Shown: one piece after another, positions 36,031 to 44,295 of the stretch
Layout: each line of letters begins with the position of its first letter
Numbering within the stretch: the first letter of the stretch is position 1
From: Tsukamurella ocularis
GTDB lineage: Bacteria; Actinomycetota; Actinomycetes; Mycobacteriales; Mycobacteriaceae
Reading direction: 5' to 3'
Length of the DNA stretch: 64,000 nt
NCBI RefSeq assembly: GCF_024807615.1
Contig: NZ_JANUCJ010000003.1
Span: forward strand, 868,001 to 932,000
The notes under the pieces: generated by a model
Seen by the model: only the letters and a program-made list of their open reading frames with translations
The model's database searches: none
Told to the model about the DNA's origin: nothing
Program-made: the position numbers and the translations under genes

Positions 36031-37451
36031 CACGACCTCCGCTTCCGGCCGGGTCGCGTCAGCGCGACCACGCCGCCGATCACCAGCAGCACTACCGCGC
36101 CGGCGCCTCCCACGATCGCCGCCGTCCGCCGCGGCCGCGTATCGGGATCGGGCGGGGGCGGCGGGACCAACAGCTTCTCCACCGACTGCGGGTCGATGTC
36201 CGCGTCGATGTCGGGCACCTTCGCGGTCAGGGCGGCCACCGGATCGATCAGCCCGCGGCCCACCTTGTTGTCAGTGCCACGGCCGGGCGCGTGCGCCGTG
36301 GCCACGAGCCGCGCGGCCGCCTGCATCGCCGACAGCTGCGGGTACCGCGCGCGCACCAACGCCGCCGCGCCCGCGGCGTAGGCCGCAGCGAACTCCGGCC
36401 CAGCGAAGGGCACCAGGTTCCGCTCGACAGGAGCACCGTTCACCACGCCATCGCCGCCACGCGAGCTCAGCGAGACGATGCCCGCGCCCGGCGCGGCCAC
36501 GTCGAGCCACGGGCCGTTCAGCGATCCGGTCAGCGGCGTACCCTCCGCGGTAGTGGCGCCCACCGAGAGCACCTGCCCGTCGAACCAGTTCGGCGTCGCG
36601 ACGGTCGTCACCTGCCGCCAGCCGCGCGGGTCGTCGGGCTGGCCGGGATCCGGGTCGGGATTGGCCTTGCAGTCGTTCGACCCGACGGTGCCGCCCTGGC
36701 GGTCCGTCGCGCCCGCGCCGACCACGACGAGCGCGTCCTTGGCGCGCAGCGCGTAGGCGACGGCGCCGCCGATCTCGCGCTGGCGGAACTGGTTGTCAGC
36801 TGCCATACACACGGGCTCGGGCACAACGATCACCTTGGCGCCGCGGTTGGCGGCGCGCACGATGGCGCGGGCGATGCTGCGGGCGTTGACCGCGGCGCGG
36901 CCGAGGTTGGGGTCCGCGTCGTCCGCCGGGTTGTTCTGCAGCGAGAAGCCCGCTGAGTCGACGCGGATCGACAGGATCCGCGCGTCCGGGGCGACGCCCA
37001 CGACGCCATCACCCGCCGCGGGCTGCGCGCCGATGATGCCCGCGACCAGCGTGCCCGTGGAGTCGCAGTCCACCAGTCCACGGTCGCCGGCCACCATGTT
37101 GTCGCCGGCGCCGTCGAGCCCGCGGAGGCGGGCCTGGGGACGCACGCCGGTGCTCAGCACCGCGACGGTCACCCCCGCGCCGGTGGAGAACCTGTGCGCC
37201 TCGTCGACCTGCAGCGTGGTGGCCGGCGCGGGTGCAGCAGCGAGGTTGGAGTTCGGCAGGACGCCGGGCTCCACGCACCGCGGATTGTTGTTGCGCAGCG
37301 GGCGCTCCGGGCCGTCGGTGTCGGGCGGCGCGCCGCCGATGTCGGCGACGGGCGGCACCACCGCACCGGAAGGGGCCGGAGCCCAGCCGCCGGCGGCGAC
37401 CACGGTGAGGGTCGCGGCCGCTGCGGCGACCGCCTTCGGGATTCGGCGCAC
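36030..37451 (-). CDS. mycP: Mycosin MycP homologue lacking its catalytic triad (pseudoprotease)
   Basis: 473 aa subtilisin-fold protein with a signal peptide (1-30), a long N-terminal extension wrapping the domain, and a C-terminal membrane anchor (about 440-465). This is the mycosin architecture, and four cysteines remain for its disulphides. The active site is not intact. Asp is Ser100 (VAVLSTGVRP), His is Thr132 (DCDSTGTLVAGI), Ser is Glu353 (AGPEFAAAY), and the oxyanion-hole Asn is Ala248 (GAGATD). Mycobacterial MycP has a protease-independent role in stabilising the ESX membrane complex, which is presumably all that remains here. The gene is intact between eccD (7-base gap) and eccE (overlap). 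Confidence 0.93.
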   Translation of the reverse strand: MRRIPKAVAAAAATLTVVAAGGWAPAPSGAVVPPVADIGGAPPDTDGPERPLRNNNPRCVEPGVLPNSNLAAAPAPATTLQVDEAHRFSTGAGVTVAVLSTGVRPQARLRGLDGAGDNMVAGDRGLVDCDSTGTLVAGIIGAQPAAGDGVVGVAPDARILSIRVDSAGFSLQNNPADDADPNLGRAAVNARSIARAIVRAANRGAKVIVVPEPVCMAADNQFRQREIGGAVAYALRAKDALVVVGAGATDRQGGTVGSNDCKANPDPDPGQPDDPRGWRQVTTVATPNWFDGQVLSVGATTAEGTPLTGSLNGPWLDVAAPGAGIVSLSSRGGDGVVNGAPVERNLVPFAGPEFAAAYAAGAAALVRARYPQLSAMQAAARLVATAHAPGRGTDNKVGRGLIDPVAALTAKVPDIDADIDPQSVEKLLVPPPPPDPDTRPRRTAAIVGGAGAVVLLVIGGVVALTRPGRKRRS

Positions 37452-37458
37452 GGCCCCT

Positions 37459-39027
37459 CTACTTCAGGAACGACAGGTCGAGTTCGCGCATCGCGGCGAA
37501 CAGTCGGGTGCACCACAGCGCGAGCAGGACGACCGCGAAGATCGCCAGCTTCTCGCCGGCCTCGATGCGGCCGAGGAGCCGTGCCGAGAGCGGGCGGCCG
37601 TGTCCGCCGCGGTCGGTGGAGACGCGATCCGCGAGCAGCAGGCCGCCGGCGCCGAAGCTCGCCAACACGGCGGCGCTGAGCACGATCACGACGAGCCGGC
37701 CGAGGTCCGAGTCGAGCGCTCCGACGAGGACGATCGCGAGACCCGACGCGATGACGAAGCCCGCCACGAAGAACACCGTGGCGTGCACGCGGTCATCGAG
37801 GGTGCGACCGCGCAGCACGCAGATCACGGAGGTCAGCGCGGCGATCGCCACCTCACCCCAGAAGTAGTGACTGCGCGGCACGATCACGGTGAGCGCGGAG
37901 ACCACGAGGATCGCGGCGATCGCGACGTAGAAGCCGGTGAGCAGCTTGGCGGCGGTGCGGGCCTTGCGCTCGAGGCCGGTGTTCTCCTCAGCGCGGGCCA
38001 GCTCGGTGGTCATCTCATCGTCGAAGGTGTCCACGTGGTAGGCGGCGTCGAGCTCGGAGCGGTCGATGTCCTCGCCGGGCGGCGGCAGCGGGTCCGGCCG
38101 GACACCGGCGAGCATGAGGGCCCATCCCTGCGCCCAGTTCGCCAGCAACAGACCACCGATCACGCCGATCGCGGGGATCGCGGGCCGGCCGAGTGGGGTG
38201 TAGGCGAAGAGCGCACTCGCGACCACGACCGCGGCGGCGGTGAGCCCGAGCGCGGCGAGCACCGTCGCGCCCAGACCACTCGCGCGGCCGAGCACGACCA
38301 CGCCGATGAGGGCGAGGGTCGCCCCCGTGAGGACGTTCGCGGCGGTGAAGGCACCGTCGACCCCGCCGTCCGGAGGGATGAGCGTGAATCCGGCCGAGAA
38401 GAGCACGGGGAACGCCGCGAGCTGCAGCGCGTAGGCCACTTGCGGGGCGCCGTACTGCCGGTCCGCGGAGAGCGCGGCGAGCACCACGGCGATCGACGCA
38501 AGAGCCGCCACCGGAAACCACCACAGCACGCTGGAGTGCGCGAACCAGGCGATGAGCACGAGCGCGGCGAAGACCGTCGCGCCGAGCACCAGCGCGAGCA
38601 GCCCCAACGCCCGCGCGGTCGCCGATTCGAACCGGCGGAAGCGCTGGCGGCAGAACTCCTGAATCGCGTCGGCGGTGCTCTCGATGAGCGGCCGGAAGGT
38701 CTGGGTCGAGAAGGTCTCCGCCAGGATCAGGCGGTCACCGTCGAGCACCCCCGCATCGGCGAGCGACTTGTCGCGGGCGAGCGGCGTGCCGCCCTCCCGG
38801 GCGAACGTCCAGGCCCCGGTGGTCGAGAAGTCGTGGTCCGGAAAGATCTGCTCCAGCCCCGGCACCACGGAGTCCATCACGACGGATAGCCGCCGACGGG
38901 CCAGCAGGCTCCGCTCGACGGAGTTCTCGCCGACTTCGACCAGGACACGTACCTGTTCGGGGACGGCGGACCGCCCGGGGCCCGCGGTGTCGGTTCCAGC
39001 GGGCTCCGGGGTGATCGGGAAGACCAT
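37459..39027 (-). CDS. eccD: ESX type VII secretion pore component EccD
   Basis: 522 aa. A ubiquitin-like cytoplasmic domain (about 20-110: RVLVEVGENSVERSLLARRR, DGDRLILAE) is followed by about eleven membrane helices (140-515), the standard EccD layout in which two copies form the membrane channel of each ESX unit. The start follows the EspI-like stop after six bases, with AGGGACG upstream. The next gene is the mycosin, seven bases on. Nothing degenerate is seen. Confidence 0.93.
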   Translation of the reverse strand: MVFPITPEPAGTDTAGPGRSAVPEQVRVLVEVGENSVERSLLARRRLSVVMDSVVPGLEQIFPDHDFSTTGAWTFAREGGTPLARDKSLADAGVLDGDRLILAETFSTQTFRPLIESTADAIQEFCRQRFRRFESATARALGLLALVLGATVFAALVLIAWFAHSSVLWWFPVAALASIAVVLAALSADRQYGAPQVAYALQLAAFPVLFSAGFTLIPPDGGVDGAFTAANVLTGATLALIGVVVLGRASGLGATVLAALGLTAAAVVVASALFAYTPLGRPAIPAIGVIGGLLLANWAQGWALMLAGVRPDPLPPPGEDIDRSELDAAYHVDTFDDEMTTELARAEENTGLERKARTAAKLLTGFYVAIAAILVVSALTVIVPRSHYFWGEVAIAALTSVICVLRGRTLDDRVHATVFFVAGFVIASGLAIVLVGALDSDLGRLVVIVLSAAVLASFGAGGLLLADRVSTDRGGHGRPLSARLLGRIEAGEKLAIFAVVLLALWCTRLFAAMRELDLSFLK

Positions 39028-39033
39028 CGTGCG

Positions 39034-40830
39034 TCAGCGTCCCTCTGTCGTGCGCACCTGCTGCAGCTCGGCGAGCTTCTGGGCGGCCGGCGGCTCGTAG
39101 CCCGAGTTGAAGCCGTCCGCAAGGTCCGCCGCCAGCTCCTCGAACGCACGAACGGTGCGCCGGCGGAGCAGCTCGATGTCGATCGGCTGGTCCGAGTCGA
39201 GGTGCGGGTCGTACGGGATCTCGTGCACGCGCAGCTTCTGCCCGGCGCGGAAGAGCTCGTCGAACTGCTCCACGGAGACGCTGCCCCGGCGCTTCGTGTG
39301 GTTGATGACCACAATGGTGTTCGCGAGCAGGCCGTGCCAGCCGTGATGGCGCAGCCAATCGATGGTCGCGGCCACCTTGCGCACGCCGCGGGTGGTCGCC
39401 GAGGCGGGCAGGATCAGCGCGGAAGAGATCTCCAGGACGCCGGTGCCCGTCTGGGTCTGCAGGCCGCGCCCGGCGTCGACCAGCGCGAGGCTGTAGTGCG
39501 GCCGGAAGATCGAGTACAGGTCGAGCACGTCGTCGTAGTCGGTGACGTCGCGGCCGTTGAAGCGCCACGGCGTGGGCAGCACGTGCAGGTTCGTCGCGGT
39601 CACCGCAAGGTGCTTGTCCACCTGGTTGCGGTCCGACAGGTCGCTCTGCTGAATCAGCGTGCGGGCGGTCGAGCCGCCCTGGTGCCACGCGGTCACCTGA
39701 TCCAGATCGCCGCCGTCGGGGTCGAGGTCGAGGGCGACCACGTTGTCGGCGCGGGTGCGCTCGAGGATCTGGCCGAGCACGCCCACGAGCAGGGTGCCAC
39801 CGGCGTTGTCGGCGAAGACGCTGGTCACGTGGAACTTGTTCTTGGGAACGCGAATCCGGTGCACCAGCTCCGCGTGCTCCTGATCGTTCGCACTGGGGCC
39901 CACGTCGAGGCCCATCTTGCGCAGCCAGGCACGCCAGCCCGAGACCCGCACCGCGGCGTCCGAGAACCGGATCTGCTGGTTGAAGGAGGACGAGGCTGTC
40001 GACATCGGCGCCGACAGCGACTCACCCATCGGACGCATCGGGGCCTGCTGATGCTGCGGCACCATCGGCGCCGGCGCACCCGGTACAGGCGCCTGTCCGA
40101 AGGGCTGCGGCGCCGCGGGGCGGTGGATCTGGCCGGAGGCCTGCGCCGACTGGAACTGGCCGGTCGGCTGGACGCCCTGGAACGCGGCCTGGCCACCCTG
40201 GACCTGGGCGTTCTGCGCGGCAGCGGAGACGAAACTGTTCTGGCCGCCCTGCCACTGCTGCTGGGGCTGCGGCACGGGGGCCGGGGCGGGGACGGGGTTG
40301 GCCGCCTGCGGGGTCGACGGTGCCGCCGGCTCGGTCTTCGGTGCCTCCGCCCTCGGCGCGTCGGCCTTGGCGCCATCCGCCTGAGGAACGTCGACCCTGG
40401 GGGCGTCCGCCGTGGGCGTCCCGTCGGTCGGAGAGTCCGCCTGGGGCGCGGCACCCTTCGGTGCGTCCGTCTTCGGCACGTCGATCTTCGACGGGCCCGT
40501 CTTGGCGGCGTCCGCCTTCGCGCTATCGGCCTCGTTGTCGACGATCGCAGGCTGCTCGGCGGTGGGGCGCTCGTCCGCAGCGACGATCACGGGCGGGACG
40601 ACGGGAGCCGTCGGTACCGCGGCGGATCCTCCGATGTCATCGACCCCGGGGAGCTCGGGCTCCTCCCATTCGCCGCTCACGGGCTCGGACAGCGGGCCGC
40701 CCGTGGGAACGGCCGGTCGGACCACCGGGACGGCAGAGTCGGTCGAGGGCAGGATCGCCGCCGCGGGATCACTGTCATGACTGCTTTGCGGTACGAAAGG
40801 CACCCGAACGTTAGTAGCTGCGTCGCTCAT
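39034..40830 (-). CDS. EspI-like MinD/ParA-fold protein with degenerate P-loop
   Basis: 598 aa. Residues 1-310 are disordered and rich in Pro, Ala and Asp, with runs of A-D-A-P-type repeats and a Gln-rich patch. Residues 320-598 have the ParA/MinD fold found in EspI of ESX-1. The Walker A segment reads FADNAGGTL (residues 339-347) where GGVGKTT is expected, so both the signature and catalytic lysines are missing. The Walker B region is LALVDAGRGL. ATP hydrolysis is unlikely. The start at 40830 is set by GAGAGGTG upstream. It lies between espG and eccD, next to where EspI sits in ESX-1. Confidence 0.85.
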   Translation of the reverse strand: MSDAATNVRVPFVPQSSHDSDPAAAILPSTDSAVPVVRPAVPTGGPLSEPVSGEWEEPELPGVDDIGGSAAVPTAPVVPPVIVAADERPTAEQPAIVDNEADSAKADAAKTGPSKIDVPKTDAPKGAAPQADSPTDGTPTADAPRVDVPQADGAKADAPRAEAPKTEPAAPSTPQAANPVPAPAPVPQPQQQWQGGQNSFVSAAAQNAQVQGGQAAFQGVQPTGQFQSAQASGQIHRPAAPQPFGQAPVPGAPAPMVPQHQQAPMRPMGESLSAPMSTASSSFNQQIRFSDAAVRVSGWRAWLRKMGLDVGPSANDQEHAELVHRIRVPKNKFHVTSVFADNAGGTLLVGVLGQILERTRADNVVALDLDPDGGDLDQVTAWHQGGSTARTLIQQSDLSDRNQVDKHLAVTATNLHVLPTPWRFNGRDVTDYDDVLDLYSIFRPHYSLALVDAGRGLQTQTGTGVLEISSALILPASATTRGVRKVAATIDWLRHHGWHGLLANTIVVINHTKRRGSVSVEQFDELFRAGQKLRVHEIPYDPHLDSDQPIDIELLRRRTVRAFEELAADLADGFNSGYEPPAAQKLAELQQVRTTEGR

Positions 40831-40873
40831 CGACTGCACCTCTCTTGCTGGAAGAATCGTTTGCAGACTAATA

Positions 40874-40903
40874 CACACCCAGGTCAGACGACCAGCGGGT
40901 GTG
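40874..40903 (-). other. Hairpin between espG and the EspI-like gene
   Basis: CACACCC (40874-40880) pairs with GGGTGTG (40897-40903), and inside it GGTC (40882-40885) pairs with GACC (40890-40893) around the loop AGAC. It begins six bases after the espG stop. Without a T-run it may be an attenuator or an RNA-processing or stability element rather than a full terminator. TAGTCT on the minus strand just downstream (40865-40870) could be a -10 box. Confidence 0.45.
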
Positions 40904-40908
40904 ATCTA

Positions 40909-41778
40909 TCAGTTTGTTGTATCGAACCACCCGCGGTCACCGCCTCGCTCAACGAGAGCGGTGATTCCCTCGGAGAATCGTCGCCGGGTACCGGGACTGA
41001 GGGTGACGTCCACGACGCCCCGCGAGCCGCGGTCGGTGGTCGACAGCACGCGGCCGGCGGCCGTGTCCATGACGCCCACCGCCCACGCCGCCTGCCTCCG
41101 CACACCACTGGAATCCGAACGGTGGTAAACGATTTCGGCTCGTCGACCCGTGTATCGCGCGGCGTCAACCAGGATGTCGACGGTCTTCTGGGACAGTTCG
41201 TGCTCGCGCAACCGGCTGCGGACCTCGCGCTCGCCCCGGGGTCCGGTGACCTGCGGATCGAAGCTCGCGACGATCTCCGCCAGCTCGTTCGCCCCCACAG
41301 TGAGCGACTCGAAGTCCGCGGGATCACGCGCGCCCAGGACTCGCCACAGGGGTTCGACCACCGTCGATTCGAAGTCCTCGCGATCGGTGCGGAAGCCCTG
41401 AACGGTGAACTGATCGTCGTTGCGGAAGGCGATGGCCACCACGTCATCGCGGCGCACGACCGCCCCGCGCAGCACGGCGTCACCATCGAAGACGCGGATC
41501 GCGACCTCTGCGGCCGGCGATTGGAGGGCGCGCAGCCACAGCTTGGCCTGGGGATCGACGGATCCGTTCGTACCCACCAGCCCAGCGTCGACCAGCCCGG
41601 GGAGGACCGCCAGGTCAACCATCAACTGGTCGTCGGGCCGGTACACATTGGGATGCACGGCCAGCACCACGGGCGCCAGCTCGCTGACGTCCGAGAGCCG
41701 CATCAGCAACAGCAGCTCGTCGACGTCCGCGGCGAAGGCGGACAGCTTCGCCACCGGTTCCTCGCGCAGCACCGCCAT
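40909..41778 (-). CDS. espG: EspG-family ESX chaperone
   Basis: 289 aa cytoplasmic chaperone, EspG fold. In mycobacteria EspG proteins bind the tip of PPE proteins in PE-PPE dimers, keep them soluble and give system specificity. Visible features: family length, the opening ELLLLMRLSDVSELAPVVLAVHPNVY, and the C-terminal GRVLSTTDRGSRGVVDVTLSPGT strand region. GGAGG precedes the ATG. It follows the two Esx genes as in ESX-3, and its client is presumably the PE/PPE pair of this locus. Confidence 0.87.
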   Translation of the reverse strand: MAVLREEPVAKLSAFAADVDELLLLMRLSDVSELAPVVLAVHPNVYRPDDQLMVDLAVLPGLVDAGLVGTNGSVDPQAKLWLRALQSPAAEVAIRVFDGDAVLRGAVVRRDDVVAIAFRNDDQFTVQGFRTDREDFESTVVEPLWRVLGARDPADFESLTVGANELAEIVASFDPQVTGPRGEREVRSRLREHELSQKTVDILVDAARYTGRRAEIVYHRSDSSGVRRQAAWAVGVMDTAAGRVLSTTDRGSRGVVDVTLSPGTRRRFSEGITALVERGGDRGWFDTTN

Positions 41779-41844
41779 GCGTCCCTCCTCTTCTGACGCG
41801 GCCCGGCCCCGCGCGTGCGGTGGCCGGGCCTCGTCTCGTCGTTC

Positions 41845-42147
41845 TCAGACCCCGTAGAGACCCGCGGCCTGCGCCTGGCCGGCCTGGTGGATCGTGGCGG
41901 CCGTCTGCAGGTTCACGCCGGTCTTGCGGATCGTCATGGCCAGGTTCTCGTTGGCCTTGAGGCAGATCTCGTGGACGTGCTGGTAGCTCTCCTGATCGAC
42001 GCCCACCCAGTTGCCGGCGTTCAGATTCGCGGTGTTGTTGGCCGTCAGCTCCGCGATGTTCGCGTCCGCGACGGCGGAGGCCTTGCCCAAGCTCGCCGAC
42101 GTGATGTCGTAGCTCGCGTAGTCGACCTTGATCAGCGGGGAAGTCAT
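41845..42147 (-). CDS. WXG100 protein (EsxA/EsxH-like)
   Basis: 100 aa helical-hairpin ESX substrate. The W-x-G turn is at Trp47-Val-Gly (NAGNWVGVDQ), flanked by two amphipathic helices; the tail ends AAGLYGV. It should pair with the product of the gene 29 bases upstream and be exported through this ESX system. Second Esx gene in order, which fits the EsxA/EsxH position. Confidence 0.9.
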   Translation of the reverse strand: MTSPLIKVDYASYDITSASLGKASAVADANIAELTANNTANLNAGNWVGVDQESYQHVHEICLKANENLAMTIRKTGVNLQTAATIHQAGQAQAAGLYGV

Positions 42148-42176
42148 GTTCGTGACCCTTCGTAGATGTCGGCGGT

Positions 42177-42482
42177 CTAGACGACGTAGCCGGTGAACAG
42201 GCCACCGGCGTCGCCGTCGGTGCTGGTGATGAGGCCGCCGTTACGGCCGAGCGCCTCGGCGACTGCCTCGAGCTTCTGCTGCTCGGCGTTGCAGACGGCG
42301 ATGAGCTCCTCCATGTGGGCGCTCGCCTTGGTGGTCGTGTCGCCGGCGTTCGCAGCGCGATAGGCCTCAGCGGTGGTGCGGACGAACTTGATGTTGGCGA
42401 GGGTCGTCGCGGCCACGTCGTGGGTCTTCGCGGTACCGGCGGCGTGCGCTCCGGTGTTGAGTTCGTAGATCTGCGGGGGCAT
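42177..42482 (-). CDS. Esx-family partner protein without W-x-G (EsxB/EsxG-like)
   Basis: 101 aa, two predicted helices (residues 10-45 and 53-82) with the turn at AANAGDTTT, where no tryptophan is present. The C-terminal tail GDAGGLFTGYVV resembles the STYTGF tail of EsxG. A classical YxxxD/E signal is not obvious. GGAGG lies before the ATG. By position (after PPE, before the W-x-G protein) it is the EsxB/EsxG member of the heterodimer. Confidence 0.82.
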   Translation of the reverse strand: MPPQIYELNTGAHAAGTAKTHDVAATTLANIKFVRTTAEAYRAANAGDTTTKASAHMEELIAVCNAEQQKLEAVAEALGRNGGLITSTDGDAGGLFTGYVV

Positions 42483-42535
42483 GAGTGTTCCTCCAGTTCA
42501 GTGGTGGTCGTGATGGGCCGAGCGGATGGCGGGGA

Positions 42536-43912
42536 TCAGCGCCCCTCCCCACTCGACGGGACGTCGACGGGAACGGACTCGTACTCGGGCACCGAGTCCT
42601 GGTAGATGGGTATCGCGGCCGTATCCGGCACGACGATGCGCTCCCGTTGCTTGCCCTTCGACCGCGCGACGGGCGCACTGGTCCCGGTCGGGAGGATCGG
42701 GCGCAGCGGCTCTGCCGCCACGCGCGGAACCGGCGGGGGCGGTGGCGCCACCGCGAGACCGTCCGTCGACCAGTTCGCCGGCGCGACCACCTGCGGCAGC
42801 GTGCCCGTACCGGGCTCGACGCGCAACGCGGACGCCGACCGCTGCGCCTGCTCACCGCGGGACATCCGCTCCAGGGTGGGCGAGCCCGGGCGCGCGCCGA
42901 AGTAGCCGACGGACCCGGTCCGGTTCTCGGGATTGACGCCGGAGAGCAGGGCACTCATCGGTTGGTAGACCACGCCACCGCCGGTGCTCGCGGTCCCCAC
43001 GCTGACGCCGGTCTGCAGGGCCTGCCCGCCACCGGACATGGCCACGCCGACCACGCCGCCGGCCACTCCGGCCGCGGTGCCGCCGGCCCCGCCGAGCTGC
43101 TGCACCAGACTCTGGCCGAGCTGCTGGCCTGTGGTGGGGCGGATGGCGCTGTTCTCGCGCGACTGGGATCCCGCCGTCGCCGCGTTGGAGACCGCCTGCT
43201 CGAACCGCTGAGCGTTCACGAGCAGGGTCTGACCGAGCTTCGTGGTGGAGAGCACGCCGCCGGCGGCGCGCATCCAGAGCATGCTGGCGACGGCCTGGGC
43301 ACCCTGTGCGGCGAGCGTCATCTTGGTGACCACGGCGTCGCCGACCGACGCGGCCCCCGCGGCGGCCGCGGGGATCGGGACGCCGATGGACGTGGCCATG
43401 GGCTTCGGCGGGACGAAGGGCTCGAAGGTCATGTTCGCCGTGGAGTTCGCGAGGTAGGTCAGCATCATCGCGGCGTTCTGCGCCCACATCGCGGCGTACT
43501 GCGCCTCGTTCGCGGCGATCGCTCCCGTGTTCACCCCGAGGAAGTTCGTCGCATTGAGCACCGCGTTGGTGATGTGGTTCTGCGCGATCTCGGGCAACTG
43601 CGCCATGCCCGCGAGGGCCGCCGAATAGTCGGCGGCCTGCTTCGTGTGGCGGGTCGAAGCCAGGAGCGCCTGCGTGCGCAGCGCCTCGTTGTGTGCGAGG
43701 TAGATCGCGACGTTGCGCGTCATCAGTGCTGTCTCCGGCGCCTGCCAGGACGCGGCGAGCCGCGGCAGCAGCGACTGGAGGAACACCGACCGCGCACTGA
43801 CGGAGGCAGCGACCGAGGCCCAGGCCGCCGCCGCAGCGGTCGCCGGTGCAGGGCCCGCTCCCGACATCAGGCGCCCCACGTTGACCTCGGGGGGAAGCGC
43901 TGGGAAAGTCAC
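42536..43912 (-). CDS. PPE-family protein
   Basis: 458 aa. The N-terminal 170 residues are a PPE domain: FPALPPEVN at residues 3-11, the W-x-P-like turn SWQAPETALM, and the PPE helix NFLGVNTGAIAANEAQYAAMWAQNAAMM, close to the mycobacterial NFFGINT...MWAQDA pattern. The C-terminal 280 residues are Ala/Gly/Pro-rich with no tandem repeats. GTG start. It lies 13 bases after the PE gene; the two should form a PE-PPE dimer carried by EspG to EccA/EccC. Confidence 0.9.
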   Translation of the reverse strand: MTFPALPPEVNVGRLMSGAGPAPATAAAAAWASVAASVSARSVFLQSLLPRLAASWQAPETALMTRNVAIYLAHNEALRTQALLASTRHTKQAADYSAALAGMAQLPEIAQNHITNAVLNATNFLGVNTGAIAANEAQYAAMWAQNAAMMLTYLANSTANMTFEPFVPPKPMATSIGVPIPAAAAGAASVGDAVVTKMTLAAQGAQAVASMLWMRAAGGVLSTTKLGQTLLVNAQRFEQAVSNAATAGSQSRENSAIRPTTGQQLGQSLVQQLGGAGGTAAGVAGGVVGVAMSGGGQALQTGVSVGTASTGGGVVYQPMSALLSGVNPENRTGSVGYFGARPGSPTLERMSRGEQAQRSASALRVEPGTGTLPQVVAPANWSTDGLAVAPPPPPVPRVAAEPLRPILPTGTSAPVARSKGKQRERIVVPDTAAIPIYQDSVPEYESVPVDVPSSGEGR

Positions 43913-43925
43913 GATGTCACGCTCG

Positions 43926-44213
43926 TCAGAACTGCACGGCGTTGTCGGCCATGATGTACGTGGAGGCGACCGCCGAGAGGCTCACGGCGTACTGCGCGAC
44001 CTCGGCGTGATCAACGATCGAGGTCGCCAGGAAGTTCGCCGCATGGGCCGCGGAACTGGCCGAGACCAGCAGCGATACGTCGTCGATGCCCGCAGGCACG
44101 ATCGCGCCGATGGCGCCGGCCGCGCCACCGATCAAGCCCGAGGTGGTGGCGACATTCGCCATGACCTCGTTGGTTCCCGCCAAGAGTTGTATAGGTGCCA
44201 CGTTCAGGCCCAC
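43926..44213 (-). CDS. PE-family protein with YxxxD secretion motif
   Basis: 95 aa, PE-domain only. Two helices are separated by the PAGIDDVS turn, matching PAAADEVS of mycobacterial PE proteins, with the conserved AAHAANF segment in the second helix. The C-terminal YIMAD is the YxxxD export signal. The first helix is unusual in lacking the classical Pro-Glu near the start. GTG start with AAAGGGGA upstream. It is the first gene after eccC and the partner of the PPE gene. Confidence 0.85.
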   Translation of the reverse strand: MGLNVAPIQLLAGTNEVMANVATTSGLIGGAAGAIGAIVPAGIDDVSLLVSASSAAHAANFLATSIVDHAEVAQYAVSLSAVASTYIMADNAVQF

Positions 44214-44246
44214 CTGCTATCCCCTTTACTAGGTTTTCAAGTTGCA

Positions 44247-44275
44247 ACTAAAACAGAATTGCCAAACTTCGTCAA
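44247..44275 (-). promoter_or_regulatory. Possible internal promoter before the PE gene
   Basis: On the minus strand TTGACG (44270-44275) is followed after 17 bases by TTTAGT (44247-44252) in a locally AT-rich 80-base gap between eccC and the PE gene. This could give separate, higher expression of the PE-PPE-Esx-EspG substrates. Confidence 0.35.
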
Positions 44276-44295
44276 TCCCTGGTTGTCTGAAATTC

